Assembly (NCBI GenBank): GCA_001600455.1
Contig: BCKC01000002.1
Span: forward strand, 682,001-746,000
From: Endocalyx cinctus
Taxonomy: Eukaryota > Ascomycota > Sordariomycetes > Amphisphaeriales > Apiosporaceae
Length of the DNA: 64,000 nucleotides
Direction of reading: 5' to 3'
Part shown: in pieces, positions 33,801-44,772 of the stretch
How the letters are laid out: each line of letters opens with the position of its first letter
Numbering within the stretch: the stretch's first letter is position 1
Made by a program: the position numbers and the translations under genes
The notes under the pieces: model-generated
Told to the model about the DNA's origin: nothing
Seen by the model: the letters and a program-made list of their open reading frames with translations, nothing else
Databases searched by the model: none

Positions 33801-36800
33801 ATGCACGGTACCAAGATCGCTTGCTCGGTGTTTACCACGCTGGGTATCATCGTACCGGGGGTCAGCTCCAGTGATCTCAGTGACTTCTCCAACAATCTGG
33901 CAACTGATCTCGGACCCCTGGTACAGCTCTTCGGAGAGCCCATAACTCGACAGTATTTGAGCGAAGCAACTTCCTTCCTGGACTACTTCATTTTCGCAAT
34001 GGCGCCAATTGGTATCATAACCGCCATAGTGTCCGTCATCCGAGTTTGCGGGGACACCTCCCTTCGCGCTTTCGTGGGCCGCGCTCAGGAGGGCGACGGC
34101 GTCGTCGAGGCCGAACTATGCACATCGACCAGCCGTAACGTCTGTGAACTGTTCAACAAGGGCGGCGTGACACGCGTGCTCGGAAGGCCGAATATTCTCG
34201 AGGTAGTGAAGGTTTCGGATGATAAAGTGGCGGGTAACGCGATCGATGAAGACGAAGTTGGGATTTTCCTGTTTCAAGACCATTTGAAAAACACCCCGAA
34301 TAACGCAGAATGGGAACTAGAAAAGCCCCATCACGTATACAAGTCTGTATCTGCCCTTCGACGTAGGTTGCCGAGGTTCAGGTCAGAGGAAGAAGGATAT
34401 ATATCAAATTCGTCGTCAGCTGAAGATAACAACGGAAAGAACCCGTTTGGCCCCAATCCCAACCTCTCGCTAAATGTTGGAATCGTAAGACTCCCAAGAA
34501 GCGTGTTCTATATAGTCGCTCTACTTGGACTTGTTCTTCAGCTGGGAATCATCGTGATGGCGGCTTTAACTGCATTCAAGTACGGGTGGACCCTAGATGA
34601 CAATGCACAGGGACAGAACTCGGCCGACCAGTATTCCAATTCCACGACATCTGCTTATGCGAAATCAACGTTCTTATTTTTATTCGGCTCTGCATCGCTG
34701 TGCACTGGAATGTTTATATGTGCTGCGTTGATCGGGCAAAGCACCCAGGAACATATCTACCGACGCAAATCTGCCTCCGAAAGTCTTCGTACCAGAATAT
34801 TCTGGTTACAGCCAGGAAACCAAGTAATTGGCGACCAGACATTCGACGCGTTTGCCTATAATGAGTCGAGTGGAAAGCCTTTGAGGAGGTATGTGTCTTC
34901 AAAAATGGAAATGCAGCCAGGATTCGAGTTATATACTTGGTTTGCCATTCTCATCACCCTTGGAGGCTACGTAACGCAGTTTGTCGGCCTGAGGGGCTTG
35001 AATGCATACGTTTCTATCGCCCAGCTCGCTGCCTCTTTGTTGATGAGCTTTCTACGAGGTTGCCTTAGGATGCAACGGTTGTCTAAAAGCGAAAACTTAC
35101 TCAATAAATATCCAGATAAGGTTCTGAGGCACGAACTGGATTGGCTAGCATTTGAAATAGCAAGAAATGACGACTCGAGCTCTGATAGATTACGAGATTG
35201 GTTATGGATACCTAAAGATAAATCCCACGTCCTTGAAAATGGGAGCTCACATATAGATGTTTCATCCAAACTGCCACAGAAAATATTACTGTATCGATCT
35301 CGGCTGGCTATGCTAACTGGTCACCTTCAAAGCGATCACAGCATTAGCCGTTATCAGTATCAAAAATGGAAAGACGACCAAGTAAAAGTGAGAAGCATGG
35401 CAAAATGTCTCGGAAGAGCTATTGAGGGATGCGTTGATGTTCTTATGAGAGAACAAGGTCGAGAAACGCTGGAGATTTTGCCGCTCAACATACCTGTTTC
35501 CATGATGGATGATGATGGATTCGATTACTTGACTGGGCTCATAGAGTTATCCGTTAGTAAAAACGAACACGGATCTGTCGCTGATGCCACTTCCTGGACA
35601 GTGGATACCGCCAAGCTTGAAGCAGTCCTCGGCCTATGGGTCTGGTCATTAATGAAGAAGAAGCAGTTCGAGGTGGACGATGGCTACGGTCACCAAATCT
35701 CCCTCGCCGACAAATTACCGAACTATCGCATCATGGGGTATGCTGATGAGAACCAGCACGAGATATTAGACATGTGGCTTGGTGGTGCTCACTCCATCCC
35801 GTGTCAGATTATGGAACTTGATACGAGATCAGATAGTCTCCAGCTTAACAGTGCGGGGGTCTGGCAGTGCGAGAAACCGCCACATAATGATGTTTTTATC
35901 CCATCAAAGGACAAGCGAACTTCTACGGATGAGGGATCGACTCGCGAACAACGCCGTTTGTTTGGTTGGAGTTCTCTAAACTTTGACCGCATTGAGAGAT
36001 CTTCACGTATATCGGTGGAGTGTGTTCTCACTGGTGGTTCCTTGGTTAAACAATGTAGCCACGAACTCTTCGCGTCCTTTATGAAGCATTTGGCTCAGGT
36101 ACATAAACCAGAACTTGGCAGTGTTTCTATAGTGGAGTCGAACGGGCGGCTTCAGTGGCAGAGCTCGATCATCTCTTCCATGGCATTGCAATTTCAGAAA
36201 TCCGGACTTGGTACATCGACCGATGCATTCCTTTGTCTCATTCCTTCTCTTCAACATGACAGTTGGAAGTTTCCCCGCGGAGCTTATCTACTATCACCTC
36301 TATTGAAAATATCAGAAAATTATCGAAAAAACGATGAGTGGCGGGAGGCCGAAACGCTATTCCAATGGGTATGCGAGCATTATCAAGCACCTCACACAGA
36401 CCAGCGAAACACTTCTGAACAAAGTCATAAATACGATTCGGAGTCATTTGAGGCTGCTCTTATCGCGTCCTTGGAGCTCTACCGATGGGCATTAGCCCAG
36501 GAAAGGCAAGAAAGAAGACTCTTTGGGTACTCCGGGATTCTTAAGTTATTATCCAAGTATTGTCAAGACGATGTAACATCCAATAGCGACAATTTGAGAC
36601 CCATTAACGTGATAATACGGGAATATTTTCATCTAGCCCGCTGGGTAGCGAAAAATAAAATGGAAATGGGCGCTATTGAGACCAAACAAGAACCTACAGA
36701 TGATTATGAAGAAATTTATGGCTCTTACGACCAATCTCATAGGCACCGCTTCGCTTCGAACGTCAAGATTTACAACAATCGATATGACAATCAAGCCAAA

Positions 36801-39800
36801 ATTGTTTCCGGCTGGCAAAACCGATCGCCTACTTATGGGATTTTGGAAAGTGGAAGCAAAGAGACACGCAAAAGGTTTATACCCAAGAAGGAAGACTCCG
36901 ATAAGTACCTTATACTATATAGTTTGTGCTTTCCAAGGAAGAGGCGTAAGGGTCGAGCCGATGATGATTTCTCGGGCTACTCTGATCCGTTCATCTCAGC
37001 ATCCCTGAATGGCTGGCTCGAGGTAGTAGCAGCACTTCTTGAAGTAGGATATCCAGTCAACTCGCAAGATAGCTACGGGAGAACGGCTTTACATTATGCT
37101 GCTGAATGTGGACATGTCTTCGTTACTGACCTCCTCCTTCGTCATGGTGCAAAAGCTGACATGATCGATAAATCTGGCTATACTCCCTTGTTATTAGCGG
37201 CTGTCTCAGAAGCCTCGGAGATTGTGAACATTCTTGTAAACACGGGAAAGGTGTCGTTATTGAAATCGAAAGAGACGACAGCATTAATTGCCGCTACGAT
37301 TACAGGAAATGTTAGCATCACGGAGCGACTGTCTAGTTTCGGAGATCCCGAAGAGTTGAATTGTCAGGATGCGTCGAAACGCACAGCAATCTTCTACGCG
37401 GCGTGGATGAATGATGAAAAGCTGGTCGATATCCTCCTCAAAAATCCTTGTACAACAACAGATGACGAGGATGACCATGGTCTAACGCCTCTTTCCGTTG
37501 CGGGATACCAAGGACAGGAAAGAATTTTCGATAAGCTATATGAAAGATCCTGGGGTGGGAAAGATCCTAACGTCCTGCTTGCCTACCCAGATGGTACTCG
37601 CCGCACAATTCTTTCTATCGTTATCGAGAAAAAGTTTGCCTCAATCTTTACTAAATTGAAGATTGATAGCCGGCTAAATCTAGAGATGAATCAAGTTCAA
37701 CGAAAGGATGATCGTAGTTGGAATCCATCGTGTCCTCCTAGGGTATCTTTGCATGATATGACAGGTGCCCCCATAGGAACGGCGATCGGACTTTCAATTC
37801 GACACAGCAATGAGGATATGCTGATTCAGCTTCTTGAAATGCTCCGTACGCGGCGATTCACCTTAAGTACGATAGAACCACCTCTCCAGATTGCTGCTTA
37901 CTTCGGACATGTAGCAATGTTCAAAAGGCTTCTAGAGAGCCCTATCACTGGCCCTCGAGACGAAACATTGGTTACTTTTGCAATTGCGGGAGGCTGTATG
38001 GATGTTGTGCGGACTCTGATCCCAACTCTTCCAGTTTCACGCATGTCATTCGTTAACTACGATGACGGTAATGTGTTGCATCTATCTGCTCGCTTTGGTA
38101 AAGCAGAGCTTGTCACCATGTTCATGGAGACTTCACGTTTAGATCCTAACAAATACGACTCCCAAAATCAAACACCGCTGTCCAGGGCGTTATCTTTAGG
38201 CTTCAAGGATGTTGCGGAAGCACTACTGAGGAACAAACAGACGAACTTGGACGATAATGGGATTGGCTATTATATGAATGCAGAATTCTGGCCATTCTAT
38301 AAAGATGATAAGCTAGATACCACGAGAGGCACAATCATTCATTTCGCTATGACACTACCGTATCCTGAGGATGTGGAGGCTCTTGAATTCCTCTTAGCGC
38401 AACGGCAGTTGGATCCCAACTTGCGCGATAGAGCTGGATTATCTCCACTCTGCTTTCTCTTGCAGTATCAATGGCCTGAGGATAGTTCCAAAAGCTTTCT
38501 AAACCTGCTTCTGCATGATCCCTTCCAAAGGGTTCGTCTTGATGTATCTCCAAATAAGCGAACAGCATTGCATCTAGCTGTCGAGTGCGGGGCCGAAATG
38601 CAAAAGCTACTGTCTCTTTCGGACTTGGATATCAATTTTCAGGATAGAGACGGCCGTACTGCACTTCATATTGCTACCTTGTTGGGAAATGCTGTGGCCA
38701 CCCGATTATTGTTGGCGGATGTGCGAACAAACATTGGCGCAGTCGATTCAGAAGGCCTCAGGCCATTCGACTTGCTCGACTCGGACGCCCATCCAAGAAC
38801 GACTATTGAATTTCTGAGGGACGGCCGCTTTAACCTAGACATTGTGAATAGTGGGACCACACCATTGCATATCATTGCCTATCAATGGGATCCAACTCTG
38901 GAACCATTACTTAGGAACAGTCTCAACGACCAAGGTATTGATCCGAACAAGTTGGACAACTGCGGACAATCAGCCCTACTCATAGCGATTGAAGGTAAAC
39001 ACGAAAGACTTATCGAAATCCTTCTGTCAAGCGAACGTGTAGATCCCAATTTACCAGGGGCGGCAGGAAATCCCCCATTGTCCCTTCTTCTGTCCAAGGC
39101 CCCTTTCCTTACCTGGCACACAATCTTTTCGTCTTTTCTTCAAAACCCACGCCTGGATATAAACAAACTGAATCGAGACGGCCAAAGCAGCTTGCAGATC
39201 CATTTCGAGGCTCGCCAAATCTTTGATATAACAAGTCATAAGATCGTGTCTCATTTTTTGACAAATCCTGAAACTAATCCTAACATTCAGGATGTGAAGG
39301 GCCGCACAGTGGCTCATAAAATTGCCCAGCTCATCACAGAAAGTTCTGACCCAGTGAAAAAGCAACTTGGAGCTACATTAATCAGAAAATTTCTTGGTGA
39401 TCCCCGGACCGACGCAAATATCAAGGACAACGATGGAAAAACTGTAGCTCACCTTCTTCTTTCTAGTAAGAATGGTATATCTGGGATTGGAAGAATTATG
39501 GAGTGCTTTTCGGGTCTACCTCTGCAAGATCCCAATGTTCCGGATGAGGGAGGTTGTACTCTCATACATTTGGCTGCCAGTCTGTCAACAAAACCGCCCA
39601 ACCGTACGGTACAGGTTCTTTGCATCGTCAAGGCATTATTGAAAAACAGAAGAGTTAATAAAGGAGCTGTCGATAAACGGGGTAGGTCCGCACTTCACTA
39701 CGCTGTAGACGGCGGATCTACTGAGGTGGTGGAGCTACTGTTAGTCGATGGCGACGTTCCACCCAATATACAAGATGAAAACGGCAACAGTGCACTTCAC

Positions 39801-40058
39801 CACGCGGTAATAAACAATAACATGCCAATCCTTGAGTCGCTGCTCCAGTTTGAAACTGTTAACAGAGACTTGGAAAATGGGACCGGCCAAACAGCAGCGA
39901 CAATGGCCAGGAGAATCGGGAGGAGAGACTTGGTAGTTTCGTTTCGGAATGTCCGCGTAGTTCCACCGGATGTATTACGGGGCAAGACAATTGCCACAAC
40001 AGACGAGCTATATTTTTCCGAAGAGGCTGATTTCGATCATTTAGACTCGGGCTACTGA
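33801..40058 (+). CDS. Very large membrane-anchored ankyrin-repeat protein
   Basis: One intronless frame gives 2085 residues from the ATG at 33801; the frame is open upstream but only through a TTG. The N-terminal ~420 residues form a membrane module: a hydrophobic first segment, TM helices near 60-82, 236-258 and 290-312, and one or two near 378-420. The order and wording (FGEPITRQYLSEATSFLDYF, RVCGDTSLRAFVGRAQEG) match a fungal N-terminal domain that I have seen only with ankyrin or NLR-like C-termini. A middle region of ~600 residues includes HELFASFMKHLAQVH. From about residue 1060 to the end there are roughly 20 ankyrin repeats (TALHYAAECGH, TALHLAVECGA and similar). No NACHT or other P-loop is visible. 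It converges with the AAA+ ATPase gene, with 107 bp between the stop codons. A sensor or scaffold at a membrane is the likely role (inference). Confidence 0.9.
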   Translation: MHGTKIACSVFTTLGIIVPGVSSSDLSDFSNNLATDLGPLVQLFGEPITRQYLSEATSFLDYFIFAMAPIGIITAIVSVIRVCGDTSLRAFVGRAQEGDGVVEAELCTSTSRNVCELFNKGGVTRVLGRPNILEVVKVSDDKVAGNAIDEDEVGIFLFQDHLKNTPNNAEWELEKPHHVYKSVSALRRRLPRFRSEEEGYISNSSSAEDNNGKNPFGPNPNLSLNVGIVRLPRSVFYIVALLGLVLQLGIIVMAALTAFKYGWTLDDNAQGQNSADQYSNSTTSAYAKSTFLFLFGSASLCTGMFICAALIGQSTQEHIYRRKSASESLRTRIFWLQPGNQVIGDQTFDAFAYNESSGKPLRRYVSSKMEMQPGFELYTWFAILITLGGYVTQFVGLRGLNAYVSIAQLAASLLMSFLRGCLRMQRLSKSENLLNKYPDKVLRHELDWLAFEIARNDDSSSDRLRDWLWIPKDKSHVLENGSSHIDVSSKLPQKILLYRSRLAMLTGHLQSDHSISRYQYQKWKDDQVKVRSMAKCLGRAIEGCVDVLMREQGRETLEILPLNIPVSMMDDDGFDYLTGLIELSVSKNEHGSVADATSWTVDTAKLEAVLGLWVWSLMKKKQFEVDDGYGHQISLADKLPNYRIMGYADENQHEILDMWLGGAHSIPCQIMELDTRSDSLQLNSAGVWQCEKPPHNDVFIPSKDKRTSTDEGSTREQRRLFGWSSLNFDRIERSSRISVECVLTGGSLVKQCSHELFASFMKHLAQVHKPELGSVSIVESNGRLQWQSSIISSMALQFQKSGLGTSTDAFLCLIPSLQHDSWKFPRGAYLLSPLLKISENYRKNDEWREAETLFQWVCEHYQAPHTDQRNTSEQSHKYDSESFEAALIASLELYRWALAQERQERRLFGYSGILKLLSKYCQDDVTSNSDNLRPINVIIREYFHLARWVAKNKMEMGAIETKQEPTDDYEEIYGSYDQSHRHRFASNVKIYNNRYDNQAKIVSGWQNRSPTYGILESGSKETRKRFIPKKEDSDKYLILYSLCFPRKRRKGRADDDFSGYSDPFISASLNGWLEVVAALLEVGYPVNSQDSYGRTALHYAAECGHVFVTDLLLRHGAKADMIDKSGYTPLLLAAVSEASEIVNILVNTGKVSLLKSKETTALIAATITGNVSITERLSSFGDPEELNCQDASKRTAIFYAAWMNDEKLVDILLKNPCTTTDDEDDHGLTPLSVAGYQGQERIFDKLYERSWGGKDPNVLLAYPDGTRRTILSIVIEKKFASIFTKLKIDSRLNLEMNQVQRKDDRSWNPSCPPRVSLHDMTGAPIGTAIGLSIRHSNEDMLIQLLEMLRTRRFTLSTIEPPLQIAAYFGHVAMFKRLLESPITGPRDETLVTFAIAGGCMDVVRTLIPTLPVSRMSFVNYDDGNVLHLSARFGKAELVTMFMETSRLDPNKYDSQNQTPLSRALSLGFKDVAEALLRNKQTNLDDNGIGYYMNAEFWPFYKDDKLDTTRGTIIHFAMTLPYPEDVEALEFLLAQRQLDPNLRDRAGLSPLCFLLQYQWPEDSSKSFLNLLLHDPFQRVRLDVSPNKRTALHLAVECGAEMQKLLSLSDLDINFQDRDGRTALHIATLLGNAVATRLLLADVRTNIGAVDSEGLRPFDLLDSDAHPRTTIEFLRDGRFNLDIVNSGTTPLHIIAYQWDPTLEPLLRNSLNDQGIDPNKLDNCGQSALLIAIEGKHERLIEILLSSERVDPNLPGAAGNPPLSLLLSKAPFLTWHTIFSSFLQNPRLDINKLNRDGQSSLQIHFEARQIFDITSHKIVSHFLTNPETNPNIQDVKGRTVAHKIAQLITESSDPVKKQLGATLIRKFLGDPRTDANIKDNDGKTVAHLLLSSKNGISGIGRIMECFSGLPLQDPNVPDEGGCTLIHLAASLSTKPPNRTVQVLCIVKALLKNRRVNKGAVDKRGRSALHYAVDGGSTEVVELLLVDGDVPPNIQDENGNSALHHAVINNNMPILESLLQFETVNRDLENGTGQTAATMARRIGRRDLVVSFRNVRVVPPDVLRGKTIATTDELYFSEEADFDHLDSGY

Positions 40059-40165
40059 AAAAGAATAGCTAATTACTTCATTGATGTCAAAATAAGCACG
40101 TTCATATTAACCCACTTCATTAAGTCTAACTCGTACTATCTTCTTTCGTAGTAAATTTTAAAGCC

Positions 40166-42805
40166 CTATCGAAGATTATCCTGTCTTGCCCAGTCCTCAA
40201 TCGGCGCTCCCATAATTTCAGTTATGTAGCCTCTGAAGCTTCTCATTTCATTAAGAATCATTCTCAGGTGCTTGGCTTTCAGCTGGCCATTGCCTGATGG
40301 TTTTAAAATGGTATAGTATAGTGGTATACTGCCAAGTTCAGTACTATGTCGAGCCAGATCAAGGGCCGTAGAGATTATATTACGGACTTGCCGCCCATTA
40401 ATTTTCGACCTGATCATCTCGTTTATGACTTCTTTAATTTCATTGCCATCTTCGATCATGCTCTCGTCTAATTGGCCCAGGAAATGTTCAAAAATGGCGC
40501 ATATTGCCGGTTGCGTGAGATCTTTATAGTGAATAGCGAGGTCAATCCTAGATAGTAAAGCTTCGTCGAAGGTTCCAACTCGGTTTGTAGCAATCATGGT
40601 GAATGCTGGTGAGTATTCGAGAATTCTCATGAAAGAGCTAACAACCCAGGTTTGATCCATATTTGAAATTGTTCGTTGTTCCAGCAGCGCATCGGCATCG
40701 TCGAGAAATGCAATGGCGTTCCATTTTTCTGCCAAGTTGTACCAATTCTCAAAGTACTGCGAAGCCTGTACAGAAGCTACGCGAACACTGGCTACACTGA
40801 TGCTTAGGAGTGGTTTTCCAACAGCTTCTGCGAGGGTTTCGGCCGTGAGCTATTCATATCAATGACCGTCAGCTTCAGGCCTCGTACTTTAGGAACATTC
40901 ATGAAAGCACAGCTTACCGTCTTTCCAGTCCCGGGTGGCCCTATGAAATGGGATTGATATTAGTTAAGCTCTGAATAATTAGTGAAGAGAGATGGTGAAT
41001 CAAGAAAAACTTACCATGGAGAAGAACAATGGTGCCATTCCCCTTCCCTTGAACAATATCCTTCGAGATATTACCTCTTCTTGAGCTATGCGACATGACT
41101 AAAGCCTCAATATACGCTTTATACTTGTCTGGCAGTTGAAGAACATTGCGAAAGTTATGGGGCTGCTTTCCAGGGCCAAAATCTGTGGCGTCAAGGCTAA
41201 ACTGTGCCCAGAGCTGTTGCTTCGTAGCGTAGCCAAGAAGTCGTGGCGGAAGCAACAAGAATCGGTCATCATTTTCATCTAGAGGAGTTTCCAAGTCGAC
41301 GCTATGTATCATGGAATCGAAATCATACGACTCCTTTGAAGAAACTTGAAGCTGGTCCACGCATATCTCACTGCTTTTCCACAAGGTCCCAAGGGATAGA
41401 CACTCATTTCCTGTCAATGTAAGTTTCAGTAAGTAGTTAGAGTTACAAGACTGGGGCTTATTTGACCTTACCAAACTGTAAGAAGGCCTCATGATCGCAA
41501 ACAAATGGGCCATTCAACTGAAAATCAAAGTTCAGCTTCATTATTCTTAAGTCAACAGGTATGTTCTCTAATGCTCACATAGATAAGTCTCGGGGCAGAT
41601 CCGCGATTATTCAATGAGGAAATATGGTTAGTATCGTCCTCCTAAGGTGAATGTCAGATACTCAGGACAGCCAGATCTCTATTTTATACTTTATGATAAA
41701 GACTCACAGCATTACCATTGCCATAGCGTATATCGCTCTGGTGTATATAAGCATTACCGCTATGCATAAATAGACGGTCGTTTTCACACTGTTTTAGGAC
41801 CTTGATGAGCTTGAGCGATCGGGTTCTGACCTCATTCCGGAGCTGAGGCACTTTGTCTCCGTAACTTAATGGATACAGTTGAAGATTGGTGATTTTCTTA
41901 AAGCCTCGGAAATACGGTATGACCAGTTTGTAGATGACTTTGACGATCATATCACCACTCCAGTCCCATCCCCAAACCGTGATCCGAAAAGGTTTCTGGG
42001 ACTCCCTAGTCACGTCTAGCACTCTAAATATCTGCACCGTCTCGCTGTAGGGCGTGCCGACGACTAAGCAATTCGGTACAAACAAGGTCCATAGGTACTC
42101 AAAGGCTATAGTATCCGAGTCGATCATCAGTTCGCGAGCCTTGAAATATTCTTGTAGATCAGTACTTGACCTCAGCTTCTCGAGCATATTTGAAAGCTGT
42201 CCGTGTGGTTTGCTTGAATTGTTCTGAGCAAGAGCCCGCAGTTTATCCCAGTTATGAACCTTTATTTCAAGTTAACAATTACTACTTCTTTTTGAAAAAG
42301 AAAGATAGTTAAAGAAAAGTACTAGATCAGATAATTTAAGGTAATTGATTCAAGAGAAGACTAACGATGGCAGGAAAAGGAGCATCCATAATGACTAGGC
42401 CTTCGCCATACTCGACACCAGGGTAATCGCCAATTCCTTCTTTTAGAAGGTTAATCAGCCCTGTATCGGTAATCTGCAGTTCAGTAGAGATTCTGCTTTT
42501 CAATTTATCCTCATCTTTCACAGGTAAAATACTGAAAGGTGTGGTTTCTGTCGAGCTTGGGCCTGGAGAATCATTGATCCGTGTTCCACCAGCTGCCGTG
42601 GCATTTTCGCCATCTAGAAGTCGAGCCAGCAAACCCTCGAGCTGGGAGACTCGCTTCTCAAGGAACTCGACCTGCTGGTATAGCGTACTCTCTGCGAAGG
42701 AACCAGCAAACTGTTGCTTTGTTAGTCGGGACAAGGTGAGTAGTTACATGTTTAATTATATATTGTCCCTACATCGTGCCTCTCTCCTGCATTAATATGC
42801 GTCAT
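40166..42805 (-). CDS. AAA+ ATPase of the fungal DUF7025-AAA family
   Basis: Eight exons on the minus strand: 42805-42773, 42716-42366, 42259-41708, 41641-41579, 41517-41472, 41410-41015, 40940-40918 and 40849-40166. All junctions keep frame, giving 715 residues. A short coiled coil (QVEFLEKRVSQLEGLLARLL) lies near the N-terminus, followed by the DUF7025-type region with AFEYLWTLFVPN. Walker A GPPGTGKT is at 481-488, assembled across two introns by the 23-nt exon 7. Walker B reads AIAFLDDAD, with Asp where AAA+ proteins usually have the catalytic Glu. Sensor ATNR (about 575-578) and the arginine finger in LLSRID (about 589) are present. The gene is not obviously broken. Its molecular target is unknown; relatives are cytosolic or mitochondrial remodelling ATPases. 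Its neighbour is the convergent ankyrin gene. Confidence 0.88.
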
Positions 42806-43733
42806 CTTGTTACGCTCTGTTCTGACGGTGAAACCAGTGATAAAATTCTATATGATATTTCGTTATAAAGCCTGACGCTTAAGCCGCATAAATAAAATGG
42901 CCTAAGCGGGGAGTGTCATTTACCATAGTTTACCCCTCATCCAGGAACCAAAACATCATATAATGATTGGTTCGACTAGCGAAACCAGTAAAACGGCCTG
43001 CTTTCAGCTTCTTTACTCTATTACGTGTATGTACGAAGATAAGCGATAACGTGACATCTGAGATACTCAAAAAGAGATTATGATTCTACACCTGGTTTGT
43101 CTCTGGAGATTCTATTAAAAAGTAAAAAGTAATTAAGGGGAATCCCTGGACACTCAGAAGAGACCATCTTCTTACTTACCTTGTCAGTGAGATAACTCCA
43201 CTAATGTAAATAAGGAATGTCAGAGGCGTATACCACGCAGCATATGGCATGTATTAATGTACATTTCATACTCTTTCCTTCGTTTTAACAGGAACATGTA
43301 ACAGAACCGAGGGGGATATCAGTCAGCAAAGAAAGTTCACAGCTTTCTTTTCTCTCTCGCTCGCAATTTCTAATAAACCCAATTTCCCAAAAAGGGGTAA
43401 GAATGGATAACCAAACAATGGCATCGCGACGAGCTGGCGGGCTGTATACCGTTCAATCTCCCCTAACTCCGACTTTTCCCAGAGTCGCGTGGATCGGTAC
43501 GGAGCCGTTAAGTTGGTTCGGCTCAATTGCAGGCCGCCTCTCACGCCGGTTAACTCCGGCAGCTCAGATAAAAGATCCAACAGGGTGCAAGTGTAATGAG
43601 AAACAAAAAACTATTTATATTGACTAGTAGTCTTTCATTTATCATATATTTATAAAGTCGTATCAACAGTGATTAACATTCATCTTTTTTTTTTTTTTTT
43701 GAAAAAAAAAAAAAAAAAAACATAAAAAGAAGG
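42806..43733. other. Intergenic spacer with T-run/A-run hairpin
   Basis: No gene is visible. It contains a run of about 15 T followed by G and about 18 A near 43686-43720, able to fold back. The GC-richer patch 43430-43580 holds several CCGG, CGG and CCG motifs of the kind bound by Zn2Cys6 regulators, upstream of the MFS pseudogene. Confidence 0.45.
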
Positions 43734-44117
43734 GTGGAAAAGACACCAGACGTCGATGTCGTGAACAGTGTTCTAGATCGAAACTTACTTCGAGAGAAAC
43801 ATGATAAAAACGATTCATCGACACTCCGTGATGATGTTCACGTAGCAGACTTCAAAGCTCGAAAACACCATTGGTGGAGAACAATCATCATCAGACTCAG
43901 AAGCCGACGAAGGTGACAACCCAGCAGGTCTTCGAATGGTCTTCATCTTGGTTGCTTTAATCTTAGCCATATTCTTGACATCCTTAGATTTTGTGAGTTT
44001 ATTTCTCGAGTTTTAACAGAGAAAATTTATAAATATAAGCCCTCAAGTCTTACTCAATAGTTAAACCCCTCTTTTGGTTTTCTATAGACGATCATTTCGA
44101 CTCCCCGGAGAACATAG
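43734..44117 (+). pseudogene. Truncated MFS drug-transporter (DHA14-type) remnant
   Basis: In the frame of 43861-43992 the sequence encodes a polar N-terminal tail followed by GLRMVFILVALILAIFLTSLDF, the first membrane helix of a 14-helix MFS drug transporter. A GTGAGT donor at 43993 and a TATAG acceptor at 44087 join it to TIISTPRRT and a stop at 44115. Functional relatives read LDxTIIxTAIPRIT here, so the pattern fits loss of the Ala-Ile codons with frame damage. Upstream, the tail frame is closed by a stop near 43843, and a plausible upstream frame (43734-43860) is offset by one base. No later helices can be found. It was probably an efflux pump next to the Zn2Cys6 regulator at 44773. Confidence 0.7.
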
Positions 44118-44772
44118 AGGTATGTCTAGCGTCGAATGCCGACTGATATACAAGGTTAGGTTCGATTACTAACAGTGCTAAGTGGTATCCTGTTGTCTTT
44201 AAAGTTATAATTCTACCTATACGCTTTCCTAGCGTCCTTATCTCGTAACCTATATAGAACTATTGTCGCACCCGAAAGTTGCCGTCTCTGACCCTGGCCA
44301 ACTGCTCAGTCCGTCGCCGCTTTACTCAGGTATCATAAACTTCATAGATAGAACGATCGGAGGTTTTCGAGCCAGAAGGCTCAGGTCAAAAGAGCTGACA
44401 GATCTAATCATACGACGGAATGACGAGTACCCGGACAGTAAAGCCCCTGTGAGCTCAGCAGCTACATATGCCTCTGTGCTCTACGTTTATTGGTTGATCA
44501 CGATTGCTAAAATTAAACTCCAAGCTCGCAAATGCCCCACCGTAAAATACCCCCCATGCTGCAGGCAGCGCCAGGCAGCCAGGGTGCTGTTCATCGACCT
44601 AATACAGCCAATCATTACAGTCCATTGCGAGTAACGTCATCATGTAGTTATCATTATCTTGGACTAGTTTTATCTATAATCATTTTTTTGTCTCTTTCGA
44701 CCTCTCGCGACTAAAAGAAACCTGAAAATTAAGTTGAACTACCCAGACAAGATATCTTATAACGTAGCAGAT
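44118..44772. other. Spacer with decayed transporter or repeat sequence
   Basis: The only recognisable feature is the repeat copy at 44275-44330. The frame 44263-44634 reads through that repeat and is not credible as a gene. The last part is the promoter of the regulator gene at 44773. Confidence 0.45.
44275..44330 (+). repeat. Dispersed repeat fragment, copy 2
   Basis: This matches 31739-31795 in the same orientation, ending in the shared GTCGCCGCTTTACTCAGG; see that entry. It sits about 160 bp past the end of the MFS remnant, so element insertion may have helped break that gene (inference). Confidence 0.65.
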
